This document shows, one piece after another, positions 1 to 13,500 of a stretch of 64,000 nt of DNA; position 1 is the first letter of the stretch; every line of letters begins with the position of its first letter. The position numbers and the translations under genes were made by a program. Origin of the DNA: Onchocerca volvulus (lineage: Eukaryota; Nematoda; Chromadorea; Rhabditida; Onchocercidae); the NCBI GenBank assembly GCA_000499405.2, contig HG738137.1, positions 26,403,832 to 26,467,831 on the forward strand, read 5' to 3'. Below the pieces are notes generated by a model. It was not told the origin of the DNA. It did no database searches and saw nothing but the letters and a program-made list of their open reading frames with translations.

Positions 1-1274
1 CCGATCATAACAGCGATTAAACTATTACCATTGGGTGGTGCATTTTATGCTTACAAGACGAATCCAACTGAAAGGTATATTTTCGTACCGAAGATATTCT
101 GCATAAAATGTTATTCATTTATTTTTGTAATTCGATGTTATTTATATTTCCTAGACAGTTAGAACTTCTCCCTCGTGATTTTTCACGTATGAAAATAACA
201 GGTCCGGAAATAAATGATGCTTTATTACCAAATTTCTTAGAGATTTTTTTCACTCGAAGTGCATGTCTTTTCCGGAAATTATATAGTTTTCATATATGTA
301 TGTTGTTAATGTTCTTATCCATAACTAATTTAAACTATTTTTGTCGAAGTGCATCTATTTAGGTAACGGCGAGGTTTCTGCACTAAATTTAATGGAAGAG
401 ATCTTATACATTTTAATACTTCAACAATTTTTTTACAGAGACATGCTCAATTCATTGGTGGAAAGAAGACGACAAATGGTACTTTTACCAAATTCAATAC
501 ATAATGAAAAAGCGGACGAAGAGATTGCATCGCGTACCTTGTACATAGATCAAAATCGACTTAAACTTATTAATTGCATTCTGTTTTCCATTCTTATAAA
601 GCTACCTGATAGTGATGACGTAAGACACTTTATTCCGTCATTGATGGTGTTTTAATATTTCTTTGCAATTTCTTTCAGAATTTGCTCTGTCTTTCCCCTA
701 TTATTCTGAATTTGTTATATAACTATTCCAATGTAAAAGATTTTGACCATTTTAAACTCAAAGGTTTAGGTAACCAAAAATTATTAATATAAGATTTTTG
801 GAGAATAAGATTTTCGAGAGTTCTGAAAGGAGAATTAGTAGTGTGTTAAATACTTCGCTGCTCTGAAATGGGATAATTCTATTGATAATGAGTGGAAATA
901 ATTCTATTGATAATGAGTGGAAGTGTACGATAGATTATCTACGACATTACTAGAAATTTTATACAAAAAAATTGGAAATTCGTGGTTGAGGAATATTTCA
1001 GATCAATCTCCCAGATTGAAGAATGTCTGATAAAAAAACAAGTGCAGAAAACTTCATCCTAAGAATAATCAGGAATTCCCACTAACATTTATTTCATTTG
1101 CAGGTATGCCTGTATGAAAATCGAGATTCCATTTTGAGGCGATGGTGGTGGCAGCGATACGATGATATCATTGATATTGGAGCTTTCAATAAATGGCTTA
1201 AGCTTGGGAAAAGTTTCGAAAATTACGATATTAATGAGAATGAATTCAGTAATCCTATCAGCAAATTTGCATGA
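1..1274 (+). CDS. 3' part of an unrecognised gene (5' end outside window)
   Basis: Three stretches read as exons. About 1-73 is open from the first base and ends at a gtata donor. About 155-235 follows a cctag acceptor and begins QLELLPRDFSRMKITGPEIN. About 440-618 follows tttttacag, encodes RDMLNSLVERRRQM and ends at GATGAC|gtaaga. The last exon, 1104-1274, follows tttgcag, contains RRWWWQRYDDIIDIGAF and ends in TGA. An AATAAA at about 1310 is a good poly(A) signal. The reading phase between the second and third exon is not resolved; an 11-base micro-exon after the acceptor at 360 is one possibility. The gene converges on ints-1, with about 250 bp between the stop codons. I do not recognise the family and assign no function. 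Confidence 0.55.
873..922. repeat. 25-bp perfect tandem duplication
   Basis: The unit ataattctattgataatgag followed by tggaa occurs twice, back to back (873-897 and 898-922), inside the last intron of the left-edge gene. No coding role is visible. Confidence 0.9.
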
Positions 1275-1526
1275 ATGTTCGGGAATGAGCTATGCCGCCA
1301 AACTTTTTTAATAAAAATAACATAATTTAAATTCTTGATTATCAACAGCTTAACATGAATATTATCAATTCAGTTAAACATACATTCTTTTAAGTCAAAT
1401 TTTCTATTGCGAGGAAAACAGTCCTCTTTTACATATGAACATTTTCATCTTTCTTTTCTTAATAATCAAGACGATTTGAGAAAAGATAAAAACAACTAAA
1501 TTTAGAGATGAGGATCATTTCGTAGT

Positions 1527-4500
1527 CTAAGAATTGCCATTTTCTTCTGTATCAGCGCACCGAAAATCAGCGCATGCTGTTACTGCACGTGAAAGATCGA
1601 TTATAGAGTCTGGTGATGGCCATCGACTGGCTGCCATAACTGCAGCATTAAGTAAATTCTCTGAAATACCTGTAAAATAAATTTATATGTACTCCAAAGT
1701 AATTATGTATCGGTTTCTTATTCATTTCAGATAATTAAATGGACAGCGAAATTCATACTGAGCAAACATGGTGCACAAGATCGCGCACTTTCATAGCTTA
1801 TCCTTTTTTGAATATTGATAATTATGCTAGAAGGGTTGACATTAAGCAATGTATTTGTCTAAATAATGAAGATGAATACATCTCTATAATAGCTTTTTCA
1901 AAATGATGCTATGATGCTAGCTGTGGAAGCATTCGTTTAAATTAAGTTGGTAATGCTGTCTGTCCTTGATTTCAAACTTGTAATTTCACTGCAGCTGTGT
2001 GATTTCATGGAAAAGTGCTCTATTTTGTGTAAAAAAAAATTACAAAGAAAATTTATGAAAATTCAAGTAAAGAAATTACATCGAGATGTGGTTATGAATT
2101 CCGGCAAAAATGACAATGCGTGTAAACTGATATCGGCACTTTTGTGTAGCAATGCAGCAGAATAAGCACTCATGAAATGAATACTCATCTATAAAAAACA
2201 AAGTATTATAAACATTTTCTGAATTTTAGCTTATGATTATTAACAGGAAGAGATAAAATCCACAGTAATATCTAGCTTTTCCCGATAATCATAATTATAT
2301 AGGTGTATGTTAAGCATAATTATTTTCTTGTATTTGTATTTTTTTTGGTGCAGGCAATGAAAAACTAGATGTGCTAACAATGTGCGAATAAATTTATTAG
2401 AAATAAGTTTCTTCTGAAGAAATTTAGGCAATAATCTAATTTTTAAAAAAGTGGGAAAGAATGTACAGATGGATTGGAGGAGATGTAATTCATCGCACAC
2501 TGATAAGCCAAATTTCGAACTGGACGCAGAAGATCAGTGAATGCAGCTTGAATGAGATGCATGAATGGAGCTATACGATCCGGAGATTCAACTGTTGTGG
2601 CGCGAAGTTCATCAAGCAGTACAATACGATCGTATGATGTTTCCGCCGTTTCTAATCTGGATAGTAATGATGCGCTCATTTTGAACAATCCAAAAAATCT
2701 AAAAATTACATTTTTTTTCAATTGAAACAAATATATTGTCATTGTCTGTTAAATTATGAACAGTTGTGATAAATATAACAATAATTTTGCTATGAAATTG
2801 AAATTTATATAAAGTACAGTTATATTTTAATCCGAATATGATAAGATTGCTATATCTATTAGTGAATACTAATTGCTTTATCTTATATTTCAAAATATGA
2901 AATGGAAATGAGTTTGTCTATAATAATTAAATTAAATGGGTTTGAATTATTGTTTACTGCTCCTACCTCTTTCGTTTAAATTAATAAAGGCTTCTTAAAG
3001 TATCACAACAGTTGTTCAGATTTCAAAATTTTCAGAATTTTCAATCGGAAGCGGAAAATTTTTAGCTGTAACGCACATAATAGAATTGAGTACCCTTGAA
3101 TTAGCATTTTTCCAAATTTTTCAAAATATATTATTTTGTGCTGCTTAATCCCAAAATGCTTATTTTTTCTTGTTTAAGAAAATTTCAAACATAAATTATT
3201 TCGAACATTAGTTATAAAAACATTCCTACCACAGGAAATGTCATCACTCCAGCTTTATTTTGAAATGATACTTTTAATCAAAAGGTGATTTTCTATCTCA
3301 ATTCATGATACCATCACTAATTACTACCAAAATGTGCAGAATTTTAATCTGGTACTATTGAAGCACACTCATCTCTAATTAATTTATTCTTAGTAACCTA
3401 TCGTCGATTCCAATTCGCTAGTCCACACATTATCACCTTGAAATATTGAATTACTGTTTTCTTCCTACAGTGCTATCAGATATGGTACCATATGTTTTCC
3501 TCAGATAAATTTTATTCAGATGCTTAGCAATGCTTGTCATAACATAGAACAATTATAAATTAATTGACAATATGCGCAATTTCATTACTATACGTACAAG
3601 AATATATAATCTCAAGTATTCAAGAAAAATCGAATTAATCGAAAAAAGAAAAGACGTAAATTTAAAGGCTGATGAATCAATAGGAAAAAAAAAAGAGAAT
3701 GATAAAAAGAAGGATTAGTGATATAGTATAATCATGATATGAAAGATCTTTCCTCAATTAATGAAAGTTAAAATGGAATTGAACAAAATACATTTTATAC
3801 TCTTCCTCTAATAGCCCTTCATTCTATCATGCAAAAGATTTAAAAGGAATAAAAGGAAAAAAAATTCAACAAGTTCATTATCACTTAACATATTTCCATT
3901 TTTTAGCAAACTATATATATATAAAATTTCAATTCCAAGAAAGTACTTTTTAGTAAACCATTTATTGTTAGAATTTTTTTTACTGCCATCATGTGACAGA
4001 ATTAATATCATCTTGAATAGTGAATATTAATTTGAGTTTTTCTTATCACTAAATTAGTATCATATGGATAATGCCTAAAACGTCTTCTGTTAAAATACAA
4101 TCTGGATATTATCATATGACATAGAATTATAATAATGCTATCATATGTTGGAAAGAAAAAACTAGGCTAGCGCAATCGTATTATCATTAAAAATCGTTCC
4201 GAAACCATTTGTGAAAATTCGAAAAGTATCATATGGAAGTCCGGAACATGAAATTAGAATTTGATTTTAAGAAAAACTGAAGTATTTTGCATAAATCATA
4301 TGTTTATCTATCTAATCTTCATATTCTCATCAAAATTTTTATGATTTCCCAAAGCTTGTTTGGACATTAAGTAAAATTTTCGATAATGTCTAACTTTACG
4401 CAAAACATACAAAAGAGGAATGTACAACGATAACCGTTTAATCTATGTAATAGTGCTAATGGAATCTCTTTTAAATTTCAAAACAGACGAAAATTGGTGC

Positions 4501-7500
4501 TAGCAAAGAATAACAGAAGAAATGATAAAATAATTCTTCAACATTCAAATTTAGTAGTTTCATACACTGCAAACGTTTATATGTTGCAAAATAGTCCATA
4601 TCTTCGTAAATAAACACCTAATAAACATCTAATATTTGAACAAACAATGGATTATGTTTATGTTACAAATCACATAAACAATTTTTCATGAATATCAATT
4701 TAAAAAGCAAATTTCAAATTCAAGTCAAAAAATTGAAACATTATTCCTCGACCCTGTTCAAAAACATTATCATGTCGATCAATATTTTTGAGGAAGGCGA
4801 TTTCAAGCATAAACAAAGCTGCTTAATTGCTTCGATTTGCGTTAAGAAATACGTTTTTGCTGACTTTGCATTCAGTTCCAAATATGCAACACAAACATTT
4901 TGTAGTATCTGAGCCAACGGCACCCATGTTCGTCCACATCCAACATTCTGCAATATTTATTAATTAACGAAGTATTTTGCGAAGACAAGTATAATCCTTA
5001 AATTCGCTATTAACTATGCAAATACTTATGTTGGGATCAAATACTTATTTAATTCATTTTCAAATCCAAAGTGAACTAATTTCAATTCCTTCATTTTAAA
5101 ATATTTGTTCCAATTCTATTCGTCATTGATATCATGCATTCATTTATCAGTGCTTGACATTACACGATAAAAATCTACCAGTATCATAACCATACATCAC
5201 CCTTCAAAAAATTGATCCAAACTATTTTAATTGCTACGACTTCTGATGAAATTCATGCAAACATATATATAAATGGCTATATAAAAAATGCAAATAAAGA
5301 AAGCTCAAAATTAAAAGTAGAATCAATCTCATAGATGGTTGCGATTATGCAAAAAAGCTTTTCATTTTTACACTTGGTTAAGGGACAGTTATGACGATAA
5401 CGATAGAATGACAAAAACAAACCTCAAAAAGAGTAAAAAATGTCTGCAGAATAGCTTGAAGACGATCAGCTTCTTCAAAGGATTGTGGAGCCAAATCTAA
5501 CAACAATTTCGGGATATACTGTAGCAACGATTGATAACTATTTGTTCGTAATTGTCGCACTGGGAGTTGTGCAACTGATGCTAAGCAGGCGGACAACAAT
5601 GGTAAATGTCTGAAACAGCATCATCCTGCTTTCACTATAGTAAAGAATCATCGATTTTCTATTCCATAAAGATTATTCACTTTAGGTATTTCTACTATTT
5701 AGAAAAATTTCCTAGTTACCTAACTTATTTGCTTGAGAAATAAAACTTTAATCTGAACCCAGTCACAGCAATAATAACAATTATAACTACATTACGTAAT
5801 AAATATTTGAAATATTTGAAAAATAAATTCCAAGCAAAAATCTGCAATATATGCATGGAAAGTAAAACTTGGCTGACACTAGAGAAAGACATAAATGTTA
5901 TTAGGCTGATATCTCTATAAGTCTTATTTACTTAGGAAAAATATTAATTGATGTCTTTTTTTTACGACAAATTCAACTTTCTCTACTAAGCAGTTGAAAT
6001 ACTAATACGATCAATTCTTTTACAGCAAAATTATCAACTAGTTTTATTCACATCTAACCTTAATACGACACATGGTTGACTACGTGCCATTTGTGCCAAT
6101 GTACTGATCTTATGATCCATTAAACAGTTAGGCGTAGCTGCAGCAGAAAATAATTCCACAATAGCATTATGGACTATTCGGTCTTGAGTGCAAACGGAAC
6201 GATATGAATCGATCGCTATTGCATTATTTTTCAATCGAGCATCTGAAATATATTCAAAAAAAAAAAAAATGCAAAAGGATTATAATTATGACTATCAGTA
6301 ACCTTTTTCCGCTAGCTCCTTGATAAGATTTTATTCCCAATGTTGCATGATTATGAAATTATTCCTAAAGAAGTTCACAATATCAACGGTCGAATCATTC
6401 CTTCAATATAAAGGATAATTCAACTGCGAGTGGCGGAAACTTTATTTTTCAGAACAAATTCAATACGATGACTCTTCGAAACAGCGATATAAAAAGAAGA
6501 AAAAAGTCGGGAAGTCTTGACATATCCAAAGAAATAAAAGGAGCAAATTTTAATGTGATTTGAAAATGATTGTAGCAAATCAAATTTTACCTGGAAAACG
6601 TCTCACAAAGGCATCAGCTATCTGTTGTGCGAAACGTTTTCGTTGAATGTTGTTTGAAGATGCTAAAGCACAGGAAACCTGTGTTATCAATCCTTGCGTT
6701 ACATCACCTGAAAGAAATCTTGGAAACTTTGAGATTTTTTATTATCTTGAACTAAAAGACCATTCCCACTCCTCATTATTCCAGAACTGATTAGATTTAG
6801 TCAAGGAGACATCAAATAAAACATGTGAATTCAATCAAATGTTAGATATGAAAACAATGAAATTGTCAAATAACAGATCGATTTAAAAAAGATATTCGGG
6901 AACTATAATAAATGACATACGTCGAATGTTTGCATTATTTTCTAGAAATTTCATTAATAGCGTGATAACATCATCCGGATGACGCTCCATTTCAGCCAAG
7001 GCATATTGGATGAAAACATTATATTGCTCAGTTGAAAATGCATATGTTTTAGAAGCATGAAAAGCACTAATAACAGTTCGTAACACTGACATGCCTGTAA
7101 ATCTGTAACAAAATGGTTATAATTTGAAGACATAAGAAATGCCTTTTTTATCCAAGACAACAAACCAAATCAACATTTAAGAAATGTTTTTGCAAAAGTT
7201 CTGTTGGATAGAACTGAGCATCAGTTATCACCATAAGAAATACGCAAGACTAACTATTCAGGCATTTATTTTATCCATTCGCATGTAATATCATTAATTA
7301 GACTTTGTTGTATTTTTTATTCCAAAGAAAAAAAAAGTGGAAGGAAAGAGAACTGAGAGATGAAAACTTCAAAAAAAAAGTGAAATTATAATTTAGTAAA
7401 TCTCAAATTTCAAGGATAGCAAGAAACTTACTGAGATCGATGTGATTCAAGTAGATACTCAATTATTTTACCCAAAGCAGTTGAAGAACATGCTGTCGGT

Positions 7501-10500
7501 AGCAACGAAATAATATATTGTAATGCTGGCGCTCTGGATGAGAATAATATTTCCAGTATGGTATGCGATTTACTACTAAGATTGCCATCACCTTTATGGG
7601 GTAAAATTTCCGGACACGTGTCCAGAAATCTTTCCATCAAACGACTTTGCATATCATCCTATGAAAAATAAGTAACTTTCATGATAACACATAGCAGTAT
7701 ATGTGAAAAAATACTAACCAGTTAAAATGGATAGAACAGCTTGCGAATCAACATCACTGAGAACTTTTTTGACAGAAGGATGAAGGATGAAACAGTTATA
7801 TAAACGGTAAAAAAAGTACAAAACTATGTGTGTAACTGAAAAGTGTGACTGAGAATTTTGGTTGAAATATATACAATACCTAGAACTTTCTAGTAAAATA
7901 TTTCAGAATAGATATCCACAACTAACCATGCCAATAGAATTAGCCAGACGCATGAGAATACTTTCCGGATCATATGTATCATAATTTGGCGAGCACGGAC
8001 TTTCCGTTTCGATCGCATATTCTACAAATTTACAAATCGAGAAAAAAATTTCCTTTAATGAAATATATTTTAATTTAGCATGCTGAGCATTATCAGATAA
8101 TGAAATAAAAGAAATTACTGAAGGTTAAAGTTCATAATTAAACAAGAAAATAACGAAATATACCTCCACCACGACTGTACAAGATCCTACGTACAGATTC
8201 TGGGATATAAAGATTCGGTTTGTTGATCACACTGTTGAACAAAGAATCAAAATCACTGATTAATGTAGCATCCTAAAACATTTTATTCTGACTTGAATCA
8301 ATGCTAGCTCATGTTTGATCAACTCGATTTTTCCATACCAGGAATTGAATGATTTATTTTTTAAAAGCAATAAGTCAGCTCGTTTTCTCTCTCAAACGGC
8401 TCATATCTTTAAGAATCAAGCCAATTAACATTTTAATTGTTAAATTAGAAGCAATACCCAGCTAATTCATTGAATTAAATTGAAAAAATTGAAGAGAATT
8501 GCAAAAAAACCTGCATTAAATGCAAAAACTACATCTGTATCGAGATCAATCGTTAAATACCTGTTAAAACCAAAAAAAAATTTACTTTATTCCTCGAAAT
8601 AACTAGCGAGATCAGTAATGGTATAGCAACTGCTGCATTGGATAATATATTTGGTTTAGCTTTCAACAAAGAAATAACAGCCCGAGAACATTCCACGTTG
8701 TTAGATAGTTCAAAAATTACCGATGACCAATTTTCCGGTTCGTTATTTTCCTGGATTGCCTTCAAAATGATGAAATTCTTCAACTTATCTAACTATGGCA
8801 GTCAATTTTCATGGATCTTCTGAATATCATCGTCATCATAACATGCTATTGTAGGACAAAAAGAAAAACTTCCCATGCATTCAAACGCACATTATAAGCA
8901 ATAAAACATAAAACAAAGGATAATATGTATCTTTTGCAATTTCTATTAAACGACAATCAAAATTGATGGCGGAAAATACATTCAGGGAAGAACTATCACC
9001 AAAAATATAATTTGATGGGAATTACTATACTTTTTGCAGTTTTCTAAGTTTATTAATCCGGTAAGATTTTTAAAAAGTTTTTAATTCACATGTTCAAATA
9101 AATTTGAAATTTTAGAATAGATTAGTAAGGAAACAGAGTTAAGTCCAAATTTTCACCCGTTCAATGCAATTGATTGCTTCTTTGGCATTCATATGATGAA
9201 ATTTTATTTGTTTCACATCAACATCATCCGCATCGAATATTGATGGCGTTGGATTCAAATTTATGTGGACATCACTTTCATCGACTTCCATTTTTATACA
9301 TTCTTGTAGACTTTTCGATTCAGCTACACGTTTGAGAAACTATAACGGTTAATTTCTCACTGAATTTAAATCCCATAAAATTTGAAATAAGATAAATTTA
9401 TTCATAGTTCGACAAGCACAAATGTGAGATTTTCTGTTTTTGATCTCAACATCCAAACTTTATTTTGAATTTTTTAATTCTAAAGCATTTTTTTATCAGA
9501 AATTTTCGAAATTTTCCAAAGTAATTGTTACAAGCAAGACAATCGTATGAATATTTCTTTTTTCGAAATGTGAAAAAAAGTGGAAGTTCATTTTTTCGAA
9601 ACTATTTGTTATTATGTTTAGAAATAAATAACTATTAATTTCCAAATCATCTAAAATAAGTTAATTTATTTTAGATAAATTACGCAATAAAAAATCGCTT
9701 TCATATATCACAAGTGATAAAATGCAGAAAATCCTACCTTCTCACCACCTTTGGCATTTCTCAACTTATAACTCCGGACAAACATTGATGCTTGTTGAGC
9801 TTCTTCCAGTAAATCACCTTCCAATGATGTTTCATCAGCATCTAGAATTGCTAGCAGCTTCGTGCAACTATATGATGTTAATGCAAATGACTGAACGAAT
9901 TTCAAAGCATCTCTAACTTTCATATCATCCATTGCAACCTAAAAAAAGAAAAAAAAAACACATTAAAATAAGAAAACAAACTTGATTACTTTTAAACTAA
10001 ACTAACAAATCAAGCAAAATAATAAAATTTATTAAACTAAATCTCCAAAATTTTCATAAATCTATTTTCTCTAAAGCTCATTCTCCCTTCACTCAGATTT
10101 TCTTATTTGACTTTATATTTCAATATTATATATTTCTTGTTTGGTGATGAATATATTAAATTTTTTCTTTGTTGTAAGTGCAAGGAAGTCCTTAAAACAT
10201 TGTTAGAAGTACTAAGAAAGTATTTCCACTGTAGATATATGGTGTGATGTATTGAAAAGTCAAGTAGACTGGGCTCTCACACATCATAATTCTTTCTTAT
10301 ACAGGAATTGACTTACTGATGGTTCGCTACGGAAATTCAAGAATATGAAGATCCAAATTTCAGCAGTTAAGAACCGAACAATTAGATTTTGTCATCTTAC
10401 CAAAAATTGATTGATGTTTGCATAACTAGATAGATAGAGATACAGAAAAACCAGAAAGATTCTGATACGCGCAATAATAGCTTATAAGAATTTAAATGGC

Positions 10501-13500
10501 CTAGATAATAAATTAAAATAAATAAATATAACCAACACGAATGATTCGATCATCTTCAGTACGGAGCATTTTAAGTTTCAACCAAGTAGGTAACAGTTCA
10601 ACACCATCCGCGTTGAGAACCTTTAAAAAGGAATGGCATATCAACTTAAAAAAATTTTTTTATAAGCATAAAATAATAAAATTCATTTGTTATGATTCCG
10701 TACCTTTGGTCGTCTTCCAGATGTCGGAAACCAAAGATCCATGAGAACTTGTGTAGCTAACTTATCCTTCTTCTTCCACTGACTGCACAATAATTGCAGC
10801 ATCCCACTAACAGCTGTTGAAATCATCACTAGTGAAGATGAATTCTATAGAAATATCAATGAACTAATAACGATTCACCAAGATAAACTGAGAAAATTAA
10901 TAAGGATGGAAGGCTTTCCGGCCATTGGTACTATTTAGTTAATTACTTGCATTACTTAACTATCATTCTTGAACTAATTTAAAGTTACTTGAACTAATTT
11001 ACTAATTGATTGGTATTGAATAATTGCTTACCAATTTTACTGTTAAAGATCTCGGAACCACAACGAAAACAAATAAAAATAAATTCTGATTTACTTAATT
11101 CAATAAGTTTTTCCAATCCAAAGTCTCAAAATCACCAAAGAAACAATGTCAAGCTACCAGAATATAGCAAAAAAATATTAAGATGAAATCTAAATGATGA
11201 TACCATATTTGGTTTCTCGATGCAAACTGTCACTTTTTTCACATTTGATGGTAAGAGCACTTCTAATTCCTCTGTCCATTCAGCTTCATTTCGCTCAACT
11301 TCCTTGAAATATCTTTCGTAAAAGCTTATGGCATTTATTCGAATGATATCCGTTTCTATGCCATCTTTCAGCCGTTCAACCATAATTGAAATGTAATGTG
11401 CAACCTGAAATATATTTCTCAGAATAGTGTGTAACGTATAGCAACATAACAAACAAATATTTTTACTTCTAAACTATCGTATAAAACCAATGGTTTCAAT
11501 ACATAAAATGTCAGCGATGTCTCAAGAAGTTTAAATAGTAGCAAAGGCAGATGTCATCAGCATTCTCAGTTTTTTCCTCATGCCCTCAGAAATTAACTGA
11601 TGGTTTCCAAGACATCAATTTAACCAATCTTCAAATAAAACTACATAAACATTAATAAATGTTAGTTTAATAGCTGAGTTTTTCCAAAAAATGAAAATGG
11701 ATTTAAAGTATCACAGAATACTCACTAAATGTAAGTTTTTCGAATCTGCATATTCGAAAAGAAATGTCAAATAATCCGATAAACGATTTAAATCAGTTTC
11801 CACTGAACATGCTTGTGATAACAGCACACAAATTCGATGCTAAAAGAATGAAAGAATGAAATGAGGCAAAAAAATCAATCCGAATTTATAGAGCATTTAT
11901 ATAAACATATCACTAAATGTAATTAATCTAAATATATAAGAATAACATAATGTGCTGAACAAAAAAGGTTCAAAAATAAAGGGATAGTTCAACTGCAATG
12001 AAAACGGATGATTTTAATTACAGCGATGAAATAGACAAATCCATTAAATTGTAATTTTTCAAATATCCGTGGGAAAGAAAATGAACGATATGGAACCTTT
12101 AATTCATTGAAATATGCGACTTTATGAAGACTTCTGGCAGGTGCTGCATTCGATATCACTGGTAACACCTGCGTATTTGTCTCAAACTGCAAATGGATGC
12201 ATTTTTATTCATTTCAGTTTTAATATTTCCTAAATCATTCAAACTTTTCGCTTAATTTACTCTCGTATGTCTATAATTGATTTAAATTCTTCAACTGAAA
12301 TGTAAATAGTATCATTTCAGCTTGCTTAAAGCTGTACACTGAGATTATATAAAATACAATATTTTATTCCATTCCTTAGTCGCTTTTTTATAACAGAACC
12401 AAACAAAATCTTACACAGAAAGAGTTCTATGGAGAACTTTTACTTTTATAAGCAATGAGTTAGTAAAATAAATTGAACCAAAAAAGGCTACAAAAAAATA
12501 CAACAGGATTTTTCAGAAAAGTTACGAAAATTTCAAACATTATTATCAAAAACAAACGCTACCACTTGCCAATATGAGAAAAATCTTACATCAAGAAGTA
12601 ATACCAGTGAATGAGCGGCAGCACAACGTTCAGATACAGAATGAGCAGAAAGATGTGCTGCCAGATATTCCAGTGTTTCCAGCACTGAAGCTCTGGTAGC
12701 AGTTGGACTCATTATGGCATTACGCAAACGCTGGCGCATCTAAATTGGATAAAAACTATAAAATTTATTTTTTACAAAAAATGTTGAAAAGTTATTATGA
12801 TTTTTGAGAAATGTCACCTATCATAATATACTCGGGAAGCTTCTAGAAAATATGATCTTTTAAATCTCGAAAATATATATCTCTATCCCTGGCTTATATC
12901 TGCTTAAGCTGGAATCTCCTACAACAAGCAAAAAGGATGAAAATAATCATTCACATCTCGACTTCGGTATACCCTTATCATTTAGTGTTTCCAGTTAGAA
13001 TATGTTTATCAAATACGGGTTTCATTTGGTTATTCGAAAGCTTATTCGAAAGCTTACAATGTCAATCATTAAGAGAAAATCTAAAACACTAACCGCATTC
13101 AACCTTTCCATGCTTGGTGTCTTATTGCCAAAATATGATGAAGAAGAAGCTATATAGTGCAGAAACAGCTCACAAATACATTCAAAAGGTAAATGAGCTA
13201 TAGCGTTTGAGTTCGATTCTACTAAATTTATTATAGATGGTAGAGCTTTCGAGCTACCCTGAAAACATCAAATGAAATCGAAGAAAGGATATGATTGAGC
13301 TACAGAATTAGGGTCGTAATAATTCAGATGTCATAAAATATAGCCTAGTTGAAAGTTAGCAACAAACCTGAGATCTAACAATATCTGCTAGCAAATCAGG
13401 ATCTCTGCACTCGCTCAGAAGTCGTGATAAATCTAAATCCTCATTTAACTTTTCCAAATCACGCATGATGTTGTCCGGAGGTCGTCGACAAACGCCCCTG

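Noticed and set aside
108..362. Plus-strand frame beginning MLFIYFCNSM
   Set aside because: Mostly intron read-through; only the part QLELLPRDFSRMKI after the acceptor at about 154 looks coding and is included in the left-edge gene.
1947..2165. Plus-strand frame of 72 codons
   Set aside because: It is antisense to the penultimate ints-1 exon (2080-2188), whose protein matches INTS1.
2240..2500. Minus-strand frame with FFPTFLKIRL resembling the INTS1 segment FLPTFM
   Set aside because: The similarity is chance; the in-phase splice from NPS at 2467 to the exon at 2188 gives the true continuation.
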